DNA of 64,000 nucleotides from CAWAXW01 sp963786155 (GTDB lineage: Bacteria; Actinomycetota; CADDZG01; WHSQ01): positions 2,480,001 to 2,544,000 of the forward strand of contig CAWAXW010000006.1 of assembly GCA_963786155.1 (NCBI GenBank), in the 5' to 3' direction. The notes below the pieces were generated by a model, which did no database searches, was not told where the DNA came from, and saw only the letters and a list, made by a program, of their open reading frames with translations. Below are positions 27,701 through 35,646 of the stretch, piece by piece; the stretch's first letter is position 1; every line of letters starts with the position of its first letter. Position numbers and translations under genes: made by a program.

Positions 27701-27869
27701 GGGCGGGGCCCGTCGCCTTCAGGTAGAGGTCGGCCTCGTCGGGCGAGTGGGTCGGACCCGGCTCCGGCTCGGGCTTCGGCTGCGCCGAAGCCGAGGGGAC
27801 GAGGGCCAGCAGGAGACCGGCGACCAGGAGGGCCGCGAGGCGTCGAGGGACTCGGATGTCATGGGACAT
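24774..27869 (-). CDS. large secreted DUF11-repeat / RTX-like surface protein, two apparent frameshifts
   Basis: About 1031 aa once two single-base indels are corrected: a missing base in the G-run at 27220-27223 and an extra base near 26824. The two cancel, so start and stop are in one frame. The signal peptide (RLAALLVAGLLLALVPSASA) is followed by five DUF11-type Ig-like modules. Each begins near a [GT]xP...VGE motif, continues FxxxVxNxGPS, and has a Cys pair (DKC...ECALG). The C-terminus from about residue 790 has calcium-binding RTX nonapeptides (GAGDDKI, GDGDDRVYV, GGDGNDSIE, GGLGDDSLDGG). It is probably exported and calcium-stabilised at the cell surface. No sorting signal is seen. Confidence 0.85.
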
Positions 27870-27958
27870 GGATAGTCCTTGGTATCGGAACGACCGCCCG
27901 TTCAGCTTAGTGCCGGGCCTCCCTTAAGAGAACGCCCCTTAGAGGGTTAAGTCGCGAC

Positions 27959-28327
27959 CTATTGGTGGAAGCCCAGGGTCTTACCTAGCTTGTTGCCGCC
28001 CTGCTTCCAGACCACCTTGTAGTCGCCGGGGCCCCCGTCGGGGAACTCCTCGACCCAGTTGACGGCGTCTCCGAAGACCTTTCCGGACTTCTCGATATTG
28101 AATTTCTCGCATGTCTTCTCGGCTTCGGGAGGAGTCACGCAGAGCTTGTACTCGTCGAAGTACTTAGCCGCGAGCGAGATCCTGAGGATGCGCTCGCCGT
28201 CCTCCTTCTTGGCGCTGATACACACATCACCCGATTCCGAGCAGTACTGCTTGGGCATGTGATGCGCCGCCGCCGGCGCCGAAGTCAGAAGTAGTCCAAC
28301 GCAGATGGCAGTAGCGATTGATCTCAC
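27959..28327 (-). CDS. small secreted protein with paired cysteines, unknown function
   Basis: 122 aa. The signal peptide ends near APAAAHH. The mature part has four Cys (YCSESGDVC, KLCVT, KTCEKF) that could form two disulfides, and ends KVVWKQGGNKLGKTLGFHQ. The order CSESGDVC...CVT...C-x-x-F...DYKV looks like a recurrent exported family of actinobacteria that I cannot name. An AGGAGAA ribosome-binding site lies upstream. Intergenic spacers of about 90 and 30 bp flank it. Confidence 0.75.
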   Translation of the reverse strand: MRSIATAICVGLLLTSAPAAAHHMPKQYCSESGDVCISAKKEDGERILRISLAAKYFDEYKLCVTPPEAEKTCEKFNIEKSGKVFGDAVNWVEEFPDGGPGDYKVVWKQGGNKLGKTLGFHQ

Positions 28328-28357
28328 CTTTTCTCCTCCTGGTTGACGGTGCTGTAA

Positions 28358-30160
28358 TTAGAGCCTGACTTCCGCGATCGGCTCCGGTTTGCTTACGAAG
28401 AAACCTTGGGCGTAGTCGACTCCGAGGTCATGGACCAGTTCGAGAGTCTCCGAATCGCCTACGAACTCGGCGATCGTCTTCAGGTCCAGGCTGTGTGCGA
28501 CATCGACCATGGCTTTAACCATGTGTTGGTCGGTCTCGCTTCTCGGAAGGTTGGTGATGAAGTCGCCGTCGATCTTGAGATAGGTGATCGGGAGGTACTT
28601 GAGGTAGTAGAAGGTTCCGAAGCCGGCGCCGAAATCGTCGAGGGCCAGCCCGCATCCCATCTCCGTCAGGCGAGTTGCGAGCTTGCGCGCCTCGTCCATG
28701 TTCGCGATCGCGGCCGTCTCGGTGATCTCGAAGACCAGCTTGCCGGCTGGAACCCCGCCTACCTCGAGCTCCTTCTCGATCAATCCGGGCAGCTCCGGAT
28801 CGGCGAACGAATGCCCTGAGAGATTGAGGTGCACGAGCGTTTCCAGCCCTCGTCCCTGAGCGAGCAGCTCGGCAATGAAGCGGATCGCCGCGATGGCCAC
28901 CCAGCGATCGATCTGTTGGATCAGTCCGAACCGTTCGGCCGAGGGCAGGAACGCTCCCGGCGGGATGATCTCGCCATCGTCCCCGCGCATGCGAAGCAGC
29001 ACCTCGACCTGTGCCTCGCGCCTGTCGACGAGGTCGAGGATCGTCTGCCCGTAAAGAAGGAACAGGTCCTCGTTCAGAGCCCGGCGGATGCGGTCGGTCC
29101 AGGTCATCGCGTCCAACGGGCCGCCCGCGGTGTCCGCTTCTGGAGAGAACATCATCCATCGGTCGCGTCCCGATTCCTTCGCCCGATACATCGTGATGTC
29201 GGCTCTCACGAGCCACTCCCAGGCGGTCAGCTCGGGCTGGTCCAGAAGCGCGATGCCGATGCTCACGGTGACCCGCATCTTTCGTTCGCCCGCCTCGAGT
29301 GTGTGCTGCTGGATGATCTTCACAAGGTCGTTCGCAACGATCTCGGCTTGTTCGGCATCCGCTTGGGGCAGAAGGATCGCGAACTCGTCCCCTCCGAGGC
29401 GTGCCACGACATCCGTCTCGCGCAATCGAGCGCGCAGCAACCCCGCGATGCTTCGGATCAACCCATCACCCGCGTGGTGCCCGAGCGTGTCGTTGACGTA
29501 CTTGAAGCCGTCGAGGTCGAGCATCAGAACCGCCCCCGACAAACCGTAGCGACGGCCATCGGCGACCTGCCGCTCGAGTTCGACCTCGAAGCGCCTTCGA
29601 TTGAGGAGATCGGTCAATGGATCGTGATCGGCGAGATAGCGCAGCTGGGCTTCGAACCGCTTGCGCTCCGTCTCGTCGTTGAACGTGAGCACCGCTCCCG
29701 TGACGGTATTGCTCTCACGCATCGGGGTCCAGATGAACTTCACAGGGAAGCTCGATCCGTCGCTGCGATAAAAGACATCTTCTCCGGTGCGTTGTCGCAA
29801 CTCCCCCGGCGGAAGATGAAGTGCGCAGACATCGGCGGCGTGGCCCGCCGCCCCGGCCTGAACGTGTACGACGTCATGGAGGAGTTGGCCGAGCAGCTCG
29901 TCCGAAGTGCGACCGAGCATCCGGGCTGCCGCAGGGTTCACGAAGGTCGTGCGCCCTTCAGGATCCATGCCGTAGATCCCCTCTCCGGCCGAAGCGAGAA
30001 GAACCTCCATGCGATGGCGTTCGGCATATAGCTCGCGCGTAGCCTTCTCGGAGATCTGTTCCGCTTCGCGTCGCGCTAGGCGCTCCCGCTGGAGGCGACG
30101 TTCGAGTCTGTGCTCCGGCCGGTCGGCTCTGATCTTTCCCGACGGTTCGGTCTTGCTCAT
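28358..30160 (-). CDS. PAS-GGDEF-EAL cyclic-di-GMP enzyme, partner of H-NOX
   Basis: 600 aa with no membrane segment. A coiled coil (about 10-45, Arg/Glu-rich) leads into a PAS domain (about 50-170; ASAGEGIYGMDPEGRTTFVN), a GGDEF domain with RLGGDEFAILL at about 254-264 and an EAL domain from about 365. The product-inhibition site RxxD (RETD) sits exactly five residues before GGDEF. The EAL signature reads EVL (VEVLLRM); the other catalytic acids are present (NLSGHS, EITET, DDFGAGFG, YLKIDG). Both diguanylate cyclase and phosphodiesterase activity look possible. The ATG at 30160 overlaps the H-NOX TGA (ATGA), so the two proteins are probably made in balance and interact. Confidence 0.92.
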   Translation of the reverse strand: MSKTEPSGKIRADRPEHRLERRLQRERLARREAEQISEKATRELYAERHRMEVLLASAGEGIYGMDPEGRTTFVNPAAARMLGRTSDELLGQLLHDVVHVQAGAAGHAADVCALHLPPGELRQRTGEDVFYRSDGSSFPVKFIWTPMRESNTVTGAVLTFNDETERKRFEAQLRYLADHDPLTDLLNRRRFEVELERQVADGRRYGLSGAVLMLDLDGFKYVNDTLGHHAGDGLIRSIAGLLRARLRETDVVARLGGDEFAILLPQADAEQAEIVANDLVKIIQQHTLEAGERKMRVTVSIGIALLDQPELTAWEWLVRADITMYRAKESGRDRWMMFSPEADTAGGPLDAMTWTDRIRRALNEDLFLLYGQTILDLVDRREAQVEVLLRMRGDDGEIIPPGAFLPSAERFGLIQQIDRWVAIAAIRFIAELLAQGRGLETLVHLNLSGHSFADPELPGLIEKELEVGGVPAGKLVFEITETAAIANMDEARKLATRLTEMGCGLALDDFGAGFGTFYYLKYLPITYLKIDGDFITNLPRSETDQHMVKAMVDVAHSLDLKTIAEFVGDSETLELVHDLGVDYAQGFFVSKPEPIAEVRL

Positions 30161-30699
30161 AGAGGGCTGAAGCCGATCTCGAGCACGCACTTCTCGTCTC
30201 CGCGCTTCATGCATCGCGATTGGCTGATGGAGACGCTCTCGTTGAAGTGCGCCGCGGCGCCCTCGAGCAATCCCTCCGCGAACGAGCACAACTTGCGCGG
30301 CGATTGATAGCCCATGATCAGCACTTCGTCCGAGGTGGTGTCGAAGTCAAACTCCGGCACGTCCACTCCAGGGTAGAGCTTGCGGACCTCAGGATGGATG
30401 ATCTCGTTCAGCGTCAACACGAACGAGCGAGTGTTCGTGTGGGGCGCGAAGAACTGTGGATAGGTCCTGGCCAGCAACGGCAAGGCGTTGGCCCCGAACC
30501 AGCGCACGACGGTGTCGGGCGGTAGGTCGAGCGAGTCGGAAGCGGCGCCGACCAACTTGAGGAGATCCTCGTCGGGATAGCTGCCCAGCGACGTATACGC
30601 GCCCTCGAGCCCGGCGGTGTCGAGCAGCGCATCCCAGGTGTCCTCGCCGTGGTCACGCGCCACGATCTCCTCGAGGAGGTTGAACACCACGCCCTTCAT
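30157..30699 (-). CDS. H-NOX (heme nitric oxide/oxygen binding) sensor
   Basis: 180 aa single-domain H-NOX. The proximal heme ligand is His102 (EIIHPEVRKLYPG), Pro115 is present, and the heme-propionate motif Y-x-S-x-R is at Tyr131-Ser133-Arg135 (GYQSPR), matching the numbering of the family. Residue 140 is Phe where O2-binding members have a Tyr, which argues for nitric oxide rather than oxygen sensing. Cys138, Cys163 and Cys171 match, one residue offset, three of the four ligands I recall for the zinc site of Shewanella oneidensis H-NOX; the His is replaced. The ATG at 30699 starts the typical MKGVVFNLLEE. It is coupled to the downstream PAS-GGDEF-EAL gene, so NO probably controls c-di-GMP turnover. 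Confidence 0.93.
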   Translation of the reverse strand: MKGVVFNLLEEIVARDHGEDTWDALLDTAGLEGAYTSLGSYPDEDLLKLVGAASDSLDLPPDTVVRWFGANALPLLARTYPQFFAPHTNTRSFVLTLNEIIHPEVRKLYPGVDVPEFDFDTTSDEVLIMGYQSPRKLCSFAEGLLEGAAAHFNESVSISQSRCMKRGDEKCVLEIGFSPL

Positions 30700-30767
30700 T
30701 ACGACCACTCTGTCTGAATAGCCGACAGGGCGCAATCCGCTGAGCGAGTTTCCCGGCGATAAGAGAG

Positions 30768-32348
30768 CTAATTACCCCCGAACATCGAGTCGAACTCGGA
30801 GAACAGGCTGAGGCCGCCGGACTGGCGGGCGATCGCTCCGATGTCTTCGCGGGTGTTGGGCGGGCCCTGAACGCAGGCATTGACGCAGCCGTCGGCATAG
30901 CCGACGAGCACGCGTCCGAACTCATCGAGCTGCGCGTCCATGAAGTCGAGCAAGTTGCGCTGCGCCGACGGGCAACCTCCGGCGTTGCCCCACCACACAC
31001 AGCCCCGTTGTACGGGATCGGTGGGGGTCACGTCGACCGTGGTCCAGGTCTGGCCGCGGTCGTAGGTCGTCGCGACGTAGAGATGCCATGCACCCGCATA
31101 GTTCTGATCCTCGTAGAGGAACTGCGACTCGGTGCGATCCGTGGTTCCGATGAAAGCTACGGCTGCCCGGTCCCCGTCGCCCGCGACCACTGCCGGGAAA
31201 ACACCGTACGCAACACCGAGTTCCGCACCGACGTCGACCTGCTCGGACCACGTCTCACCCTTATCGGTTGAGACCGCCACCTTTATCGGACCGGTCTTGT
31301 CCTCGTAAGCGAAGTAGACGGTGTTGTCTGTTGCGATGCCGACCGAGGGGTCGCTCTTGAAGCCGTTGTACTCGGCCCCCGGAAGCGTGCGCGCTTCCCA
31401 CGTCATGCCGTCGTCCTCGCTCACGACTACGGCCTGAAGGTCCTCGTCGCCCACATGGCAGTTGAAGTTGGGCAGATAGGCCGTGCCGTCGGGACCGACC
31501 TTGATGTGGCCGTGAAGGCCCATACAGGAAGCGCCGGGGTCGCCGACGGCGCTGCCCACGCTGACTCCGCTGCCGATGTCGGTGTACGTGGGAACCCCCG
31601 CACCGTAGGTGATCCCACCGTCGGTGCTGAGCGCACAGTTGGCGAAGAATCCGCTCTGCCCGCAGTAGTACATCCCGCGGTCGTAGTCAGTGGCCTTGAC
31701 GGGATGGGCGTCCGGGTCCGCATAGGCGCCGCCGCCGATCGTCTGGTGGTCATACGCACCGGGAGCCCCACAACCGGTCGAGGGGATCCAGGTCTCACCG
31801 TCATCGTCGGTCACGGCGGACAGGCTGCAGCCACCGCCCGGAACTAGCAAGGAACTGACGAGCTGAGAGACGGCGGTGCGGCCCGTAACTGGGTCGGTGA
31901 ACAAGATCGGGTCCATGCTGAAGACCGCATTCGGCGCGGTGACGTCGGCCCAAGTTGCCGTTGCGGGACTGGTCGAGTCGTCGAAGCTCACCCGCAACGT
32001 CTCCGTATAGGCCTGGAACATCACGTTGCCGGTGGTCCAGTTGACCCCGATCGAGGGCTCCGCAGCATCCCTGCCGAGAGGCGCCGGGGCCACAAAATTG
32101 TCGAACGCTGGAGTCGACGAAGCCGCAACCTGCGCGGCGGGGATCGTCTCGCCCTGGATGCCTGCACGGAGCCGGGGGGAGACCTTGCCGCTGGGAGGAA
32201 GGTGGGGCCTCATGTTCCGGGTCAACCCCGGTCCGAGCTCCAAACGGGCGCTCGGCACGGGGCCGAGGACTCCGAGAAGTTGCGGCGCTGCAAGAACCGC
32301 AGCAACGAATACGGCCAATGAAACGACGAGCCCTCGGGTCCGGACCAC
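30768..32348 (-). CDS. secreted BNR/Asp-box (sialidase-fold) protein
   Basis: 526 aa from the GTG at 32348, which has a GGGGG ribosome-binding site 6 nt upstream; longer in-frame readings cover a terminator region. The N-terminal hydrophobic stretch (LVVSLAVFVAAVLAAPQLL) is a signal peptide or anchor. At least five Asp-box motifs (S-x-D-x-G-x-T-W) are seen: TDDDGETW, STDGGITY, SEDDGMTW, STDKGETW and TYDRGQTW, the signature of a six-bladed sialidase-like propeller. Several Cys suggest disulfides. The Arg triad of true sialidases cannot be confirmed by eye, so it may be a non-enzymatic propeller. Confidence 0.82.
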   Translation of the reverse strand: MVRTRGLVVSLAVFVAAVLAAPQLLGVLGPVPSARLELGPGLTRNMRPHLPPSGKVSPRLRAGIQGETIPAAQVAASSTPAFDNFVAPAPLGRDAAEPSIGVNWTTGNVMFQAYTETLRVSFDDSTSPATATWADVTAPNAVFSMDPILFTDPVTGRTAVSQLVSSLLVPGGGCSLSAVTDDDGETWIPSTGCGAPGAYDHQTIGGGAYADPDAHPVKATDYDRGMYYCGQSGFFANCALSTDGGITYGAGVPTYTDIGSGVSVGSAVGDPGASCMGLHGHIKVGPDGTAYLPNFNCHVGDEDLQAVVVSEDDGMTWEARTLPGAEYNGFKSDPSVGIATDNTVYFAYEDKTGPIKVAVSTDKGETWSEQVDVGAELGVAYGVFPAVVAGDGDRAAVAFIGTTDRTESQFLYEDQNYAGAWHLYVATTYDRGQTWTTVDVTPTDPVQRGCVWWGNAGGCPSAQRNLLDFMDAQLDEFGRVLVGYADGCVNACVQGPPNTREDIGAIARQSGGLSLFSEFDSMFGGN

Positions 32349-32447
32349 GCGAATCCCCCAGTCGATAGAGAGCGGTCTCCCAGGCTGGGAGATAAGTGAG
32401 GTTTCGCCGGTTCGTGAGCTTCCCCTGCTTTGCCGGGATGCGAGGGG

Positions 32448-32466
32448 AAAAGAGGGCTTTGCCCTC
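32448..32466 (-). terminator. intrinsic terminator after the MmpL-lipoprotein operon
   Basis: On the minus strand GAGGGC-AAA-GCCCTC is followed directly by TTTT, 7 nt after the lipoprotein stop. A second inverted repeat, TTCCCCT (32420-32426) and AGGGGAA (32443-32449), lies just beyond and could be a second hairpin. Confidence 0.65.
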
Positions 32467-32472
32467 AGCATT

Positions 32473-33390
32473 TCAGGGCAACCGGGTTAGCACCGCTTCG
32501 TAGTTGCTCTGGACCCGGATCGGTCCGTTGGTGACGTCGGTTTGCACGTGCTCTCGAACAGCCATTACGTGCTTGCCCCAGAACCACGAGGTCGAGACCT
32601 GCTCTCCCTCCAGCGCGCCTGAGAAGACGATCCTCGTGCCGACCACCAATGCCCTGACCTTCGAGCCCCCGATCACGACGTCCTCGAAGCCCTTCGCTTG
32701 GATGCTCACCTCGGCCTTGGTGCCGGAGCCCTCCATCGTGAACCGGGCCGAGTCTCCCGGGCCGGCGCCGGTCGGGGCGATGAGCTCGGGCCTGTTCGGC
32801 TTCAGCTCGCGCACGTCGGTCAATCCGCCCTGGAAGGTGGCGGTGATCTTCACGTAAGTGAGATAGACGCCGTCCGGTCGGTACAGAAGGTGGGACTCGA
32901 CGACGGTTCCGTTGCCTTCCGAGTCGCGGAGATCTTCGATCTGAGTCTGCTCTTCGCCTTGAGGGGCACGCGCCGCGAGCGTTGTCGTCTCGGGCATGTC
33001 GCGTTGGTTGCCGGACACGGTGGTCGTGCCGTCGGTCTCGAATGAGTGCGTGCCGTTTGGGATGGGCGATGCGGGCTTAGCTCCGCTGGTCGTGGAGCCC
33101 GACTTTGATGACGAGCCGCCGCCGCTAGACCCGTTCTTCGAAGAACTGTCCGTGCCTCCCGACGTCTGACTGCCTGGGTCGGAGCTCGAGCCGGGCTTCT
33201 TGCTCTTGTCTTTCGGAGGCTCCTTCGTCTTCGAGCCCTTCGCCGCCGAGCCGGAGCCAGATTCTTGTTCGGCATCTCCATCTTCGAGCGCGGCGAGGCC
33301 GCCGCCCTCGCTCGTCTGCTCGGAACTGTTACCGCCGCATGCCGGCGCGATCAGCGCCAGTACGACGAATAGGTAGCCGATCCGTTTCAA
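32473..33390 (-). CDS. lipoprotein encoded with MmpL, unknown function
   Basis: 305 aa. The signal KRIGYLFVVLALIAPAC gives Cys about residue 18. Residues 20-110 are a long Ser/Gly/Lys low-complexity linker (SSSKNGSSGGGSSSK), followed by a beta-rich domain of about 190 residues (HLLYRPDGVYLTYVKITAT, FWGKHVMAVREHVQ). The ATG overlaps the mmpL TGA (ATGA). Pairing of MmpL exporters with lipoproteins is known for lipid export in mycobacteria, so a lipid chaperone role is plausible; sequence similarity to LppX is not evident by eye. Confidence 0.8.
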   Translation of the reverse strand: MKRIGYLFVVLALIAPACGGNSSEQTSEGGGLAALEDGDAEQESGSGSAAKGSKTKEPPKDKSKKPGSSSDPGSQTSGGTDSSSKNGSSGGGSSSKSGSTTSGAKPASPIPNGTHSFETDGTTTVSGNQRDMPETTTLAARAPQGEEQTQIEDLRDSEGNGTVVESHLLYRPDGVYLTYVKITATFQGGLTDVRELKPNRPELIAPTGAGPGDSARFTMEGSGTKAEVSIQAKGFEDVVIGGSKVRALVVGTRIVFSGALEGEQVSTSWFWGKHVMAVREHVQTDVTNGPIRVQSNYEAVLTRLP

Positions 33391-35585
33391 CTTTCGACAC
33401 CTCCCACGCTCGCTTCACTGATCCCGAACCTCTCGTGGACGCGCTTGAGGGCCGGGGGCGCCCACCAGTTGGCGGACCCCATCAATTTCATGAATGCGGG
33501 GACGAGCAGGGCGCGCACCAGAGTTGCGTCCATGATCACGGCGAGCGCGAGACCCAATCCGAAGAGCTTTATGAACGCGACGCCCGCACCGACCATCGCT
33601 ATGAACACCACCGCAATCAGGGCCGCGGCGGCGGTGACGATCCGCCCGGTTCGCTCGAGTCCGATCGCAACCGAGGCATCGTTGTCGCCGGTTCGGTCGT
33701 ACTCCTCCTTGATGCGCGATAGCAGGAACACTTCGTAGTCCATCGACAGACCGAACGCGATGCAGAACATCAGGATGATGTTCGAGAGGATCAGAGTTCC
33801 GGTAGGAGTGAAGTTGAGCGTCTCGGCGAAGTGCCCCTCCTGGAAGATCCACACCATCGCGCCGAATGTCGCGGTGAGGCTCAGCAGGTTCAGCACGAGC
33901 GCCTTGATAGGAACGAGCACGCTCCCGAACAACAAGAAGAGCGTGATGAATGTGAAGACGGCGATCAGCGAGAGAGCGAGTGGGATCCGCGATAGGACGA
34001 CGTGCTTGCCGTCCACGAGAGCGGCAGAAGCGCCCGTCACTTGGATCGGGAACGGCGCTTCGGAGGCCCTGATGTCCCTCACCACATCTTCCGCCTCCGG
34101 CGACTGCGTCTCGATCGAAGGCGACAACACAACGGAGAAGAACGTCGCGTCGTCGGCGCCGAACCGCTGCTTCAGCACGTCCGACTCGAATAACAAAGCT
34201 CCGTCCACGTAGCTGCCGGTTGCTGCGTCGACCCGCGCGACCGGCTGCATCCGGGAAAGTCGCCTCGCATAGGCCTCCACCTGGACGCTCGAGTCCTGGA
34301 CGTCGACACCGTCGGCCAGAACCGATAGAGCGAACGCTTCGTTGCCAACGAAGTCGGCCCGGATCTCGTCGGACACGATCCGTCCCGCCGCCCCCGGCGG
34401 CAGGACGCGGTCGTCGGGGAGCCCCACTTCTGCACGAAGGAACGGAGCCCCGAGGAGAAGCAGGATCAGAACACCGCCGGTCGCGATGGGGATGGGCCTG
34501 CGCATCACCAACGTGGCGATCTGGTGCCAGGCGCGGCCCTCGGCTTTCGCTCCCGTCGATCCTCGGATCGACAGCGAGTCGACCCGCGGGCCTAAAACCT
34601 TTAGGAGCGCGGGGAGTGTGACTATCGAGCCGGCAGCGGCCAGCGCGACCACGGGGATGCCTGCGTACGCGAAGGACCGCAAGAAGACGATAGGGAACAA
34701 GAGCAACGCCGACATCGACGCCGCGACCGCGATCGCGCTGAAGACGACGGTGCGGCCTGCCGTTTCAACGGTAGTGATAACCGAATCGTCGACGGTCCGG
34801 CCCTTGTGCATCTCTTCTCTAAAGCGAGACACGATGAAGAGGCTGTAGTCGATCCCGAGGCCGAGGCCCATCCCCGTCGTGAGGTTCAACGCGAAGATCG
34901 ACACCTCGGTGAATGCTGCAACCACTCGCAGGATCAACAAGGTGCCGAGCACCGCAACGAGGCCGACACCGAGCGGGAGCGTGGCGGCCACCACGCCCCG
35001 GAAGACGAACGACAAGAGGATCAGGAGGATCGGGATGGCGATCAGCTCGGCCCGCACGAGGTCCTTCTCGACCTGCGTCGTCACCTGCCGAAAGACCTCT
35101 GCGAAGCCACCCACGGAGACCTTCACGACTGAGGTCGACCCCGTGTACTTCGGCGTTAGCTCCTCGAGCAGGGCGTTCTTGTCGTTCTGGGACCCTTCGA
35201 GGTTCGCGAGGACCATCGCTTTCGTTCCATCCGAGCTGCGGAGCGGAGGTGCGCCTCCGAGACTCCAGTAACTGTCGACGCGGGCCACTCCCTCCTCACC
35301 TTTCAACGCATCCGTGAGAGCCAGCCCAGCCTTTTGAACCGCGGCGTCGTCAACCGAGCCGCCGCGCGCATCGACCAGCAGAACTACGTCTGGGTCGGCG
35401 ACTCCGAATAGCGCCTCGATGCGCGCGGCCGCTTCGGTGGACTCACTGGCCGGGTCCTCGAAACCACCAGTGGAGAGATGGTCGACCACGGAGGCGCCGA
35501 CGGCGCCGGCCAGAACGATGAACGCGACGGAGGCGATCAGGATCGTGCGGGGGGAGTGCACGACGAACCGTCCAAGCCGACGCAT
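33387..35585 (-). CDS. MmpL/RND family exporter
   Basis: 732 aa, about 12 membrane helices in two halves, each with a large extracytoplasmic loop after the first helix. Each half ends in the MMPL signature: TGMGLGLGIDYSLFIVSRFREE and FCIAFGLSMDYEVFLLSRIKEEY, which carry the proton-relay Asp-Tyr pairs. It is expected to export a lipid or other hydrophobic compound using the proton gradient. The ATG at 35585 is preferred over an upstream TTG (35621) that would lie inside the operator region. It is divergent from the HxlR-SCP2 regulator and co-transcribed with the lipoprotein. Confidence 0.93.
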   Translation of the reverse strand: MRRLGRFVVHSPRTILIASVAFIVLAGAVGASVVDHLSTGGFEDPASESTEAAARIEALFGVADPDVVLLVDARGGSVDDAAVQKAGLALTDALKGEEGVARVDSYWSLGGAPPLRSSDGTKAMVLANLEGSQNDKNALLEELTPKYTGSTSVVKVSVGGFAEVFRQVTTQVEKDLVRAELIAIPILLILLSFVFRGVVAATLPLGVGLVAVLGTLLILRVVAAFTEVSIFALNLTTGMGLGLGIDYSLFIVSRFREEMHKGRTVDDSVITTVETAGRTVVFSAIAVAASMSALLLFPIVFLRSFAYAGIPVVALAAAGSIVTLPALLKVLGPRVDSLSIRGSTGAKAEGRAWHQIATLVMRRPIPIATGGVLILLLLGAPFLRAEVGLPDDRVLPPGAAGRIVSDEIRADFVGNEAFALSVLADGVDVQDSSVQVEAYARRLSRMQPVARVDAATGSYVDGALLFESDVLKQRFGADDATFFSVVLSPSIETQSPEAEDVVRDIRASEAPFPIQVTGASAALVDGKHVVLSRIPLALSLIAVFTFITLFLLFGSVLVPIKALVLNLLSLTATFGAMVWIFQEGHFAETLNFTPTGTLILSNIILMFCIAFGLSMDYEVFLLSRIKEEYDRTGDNDASVAIGLERTGRIVTAAAALIAVVFIAMVGAGVAFIKLFGLGLALAVIMDATLVRALLVPAFMKLMGSANWWAPPALKRVHERFGISEASVGGVES

Positions 35586-35586
35586 A

Positions 35587-35644
35587 CTTGACTTTTTATA
35601 GTCTCTACTATTTTCTGTCAAGTAGACGTATAGTAGGAGTCAAG
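35587..35644. promoter_or_regulatory. nested inverted repeats between mmpL and the HxlR regulator
   Basis: The 61-bp divergent spacer is AT-rich and contains CTTGACT (35587-35593) with AGTCAAG (35638-35644), CTACTAT (35605-35611) with ATAGTAG (35630-35636), and a compact ATAGT-CTCT-ACTAT palindrome (35598-35611). These are likely operator half-sites for the HxlR protein controlling both directions. AGGAG at 35635-35639 is also the regulator's ribosome-binding site, so a bound dimer would block it. Confidence 0.6.
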
Positions 35645-35646
35645 CC

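Noticed and set aside
30768..32348. Definite sialidase
   Set aside because: Asp boxes define the fold, not the activity; the catalytic Arg triad, Tyr and Glu could not be confirmed by eye.
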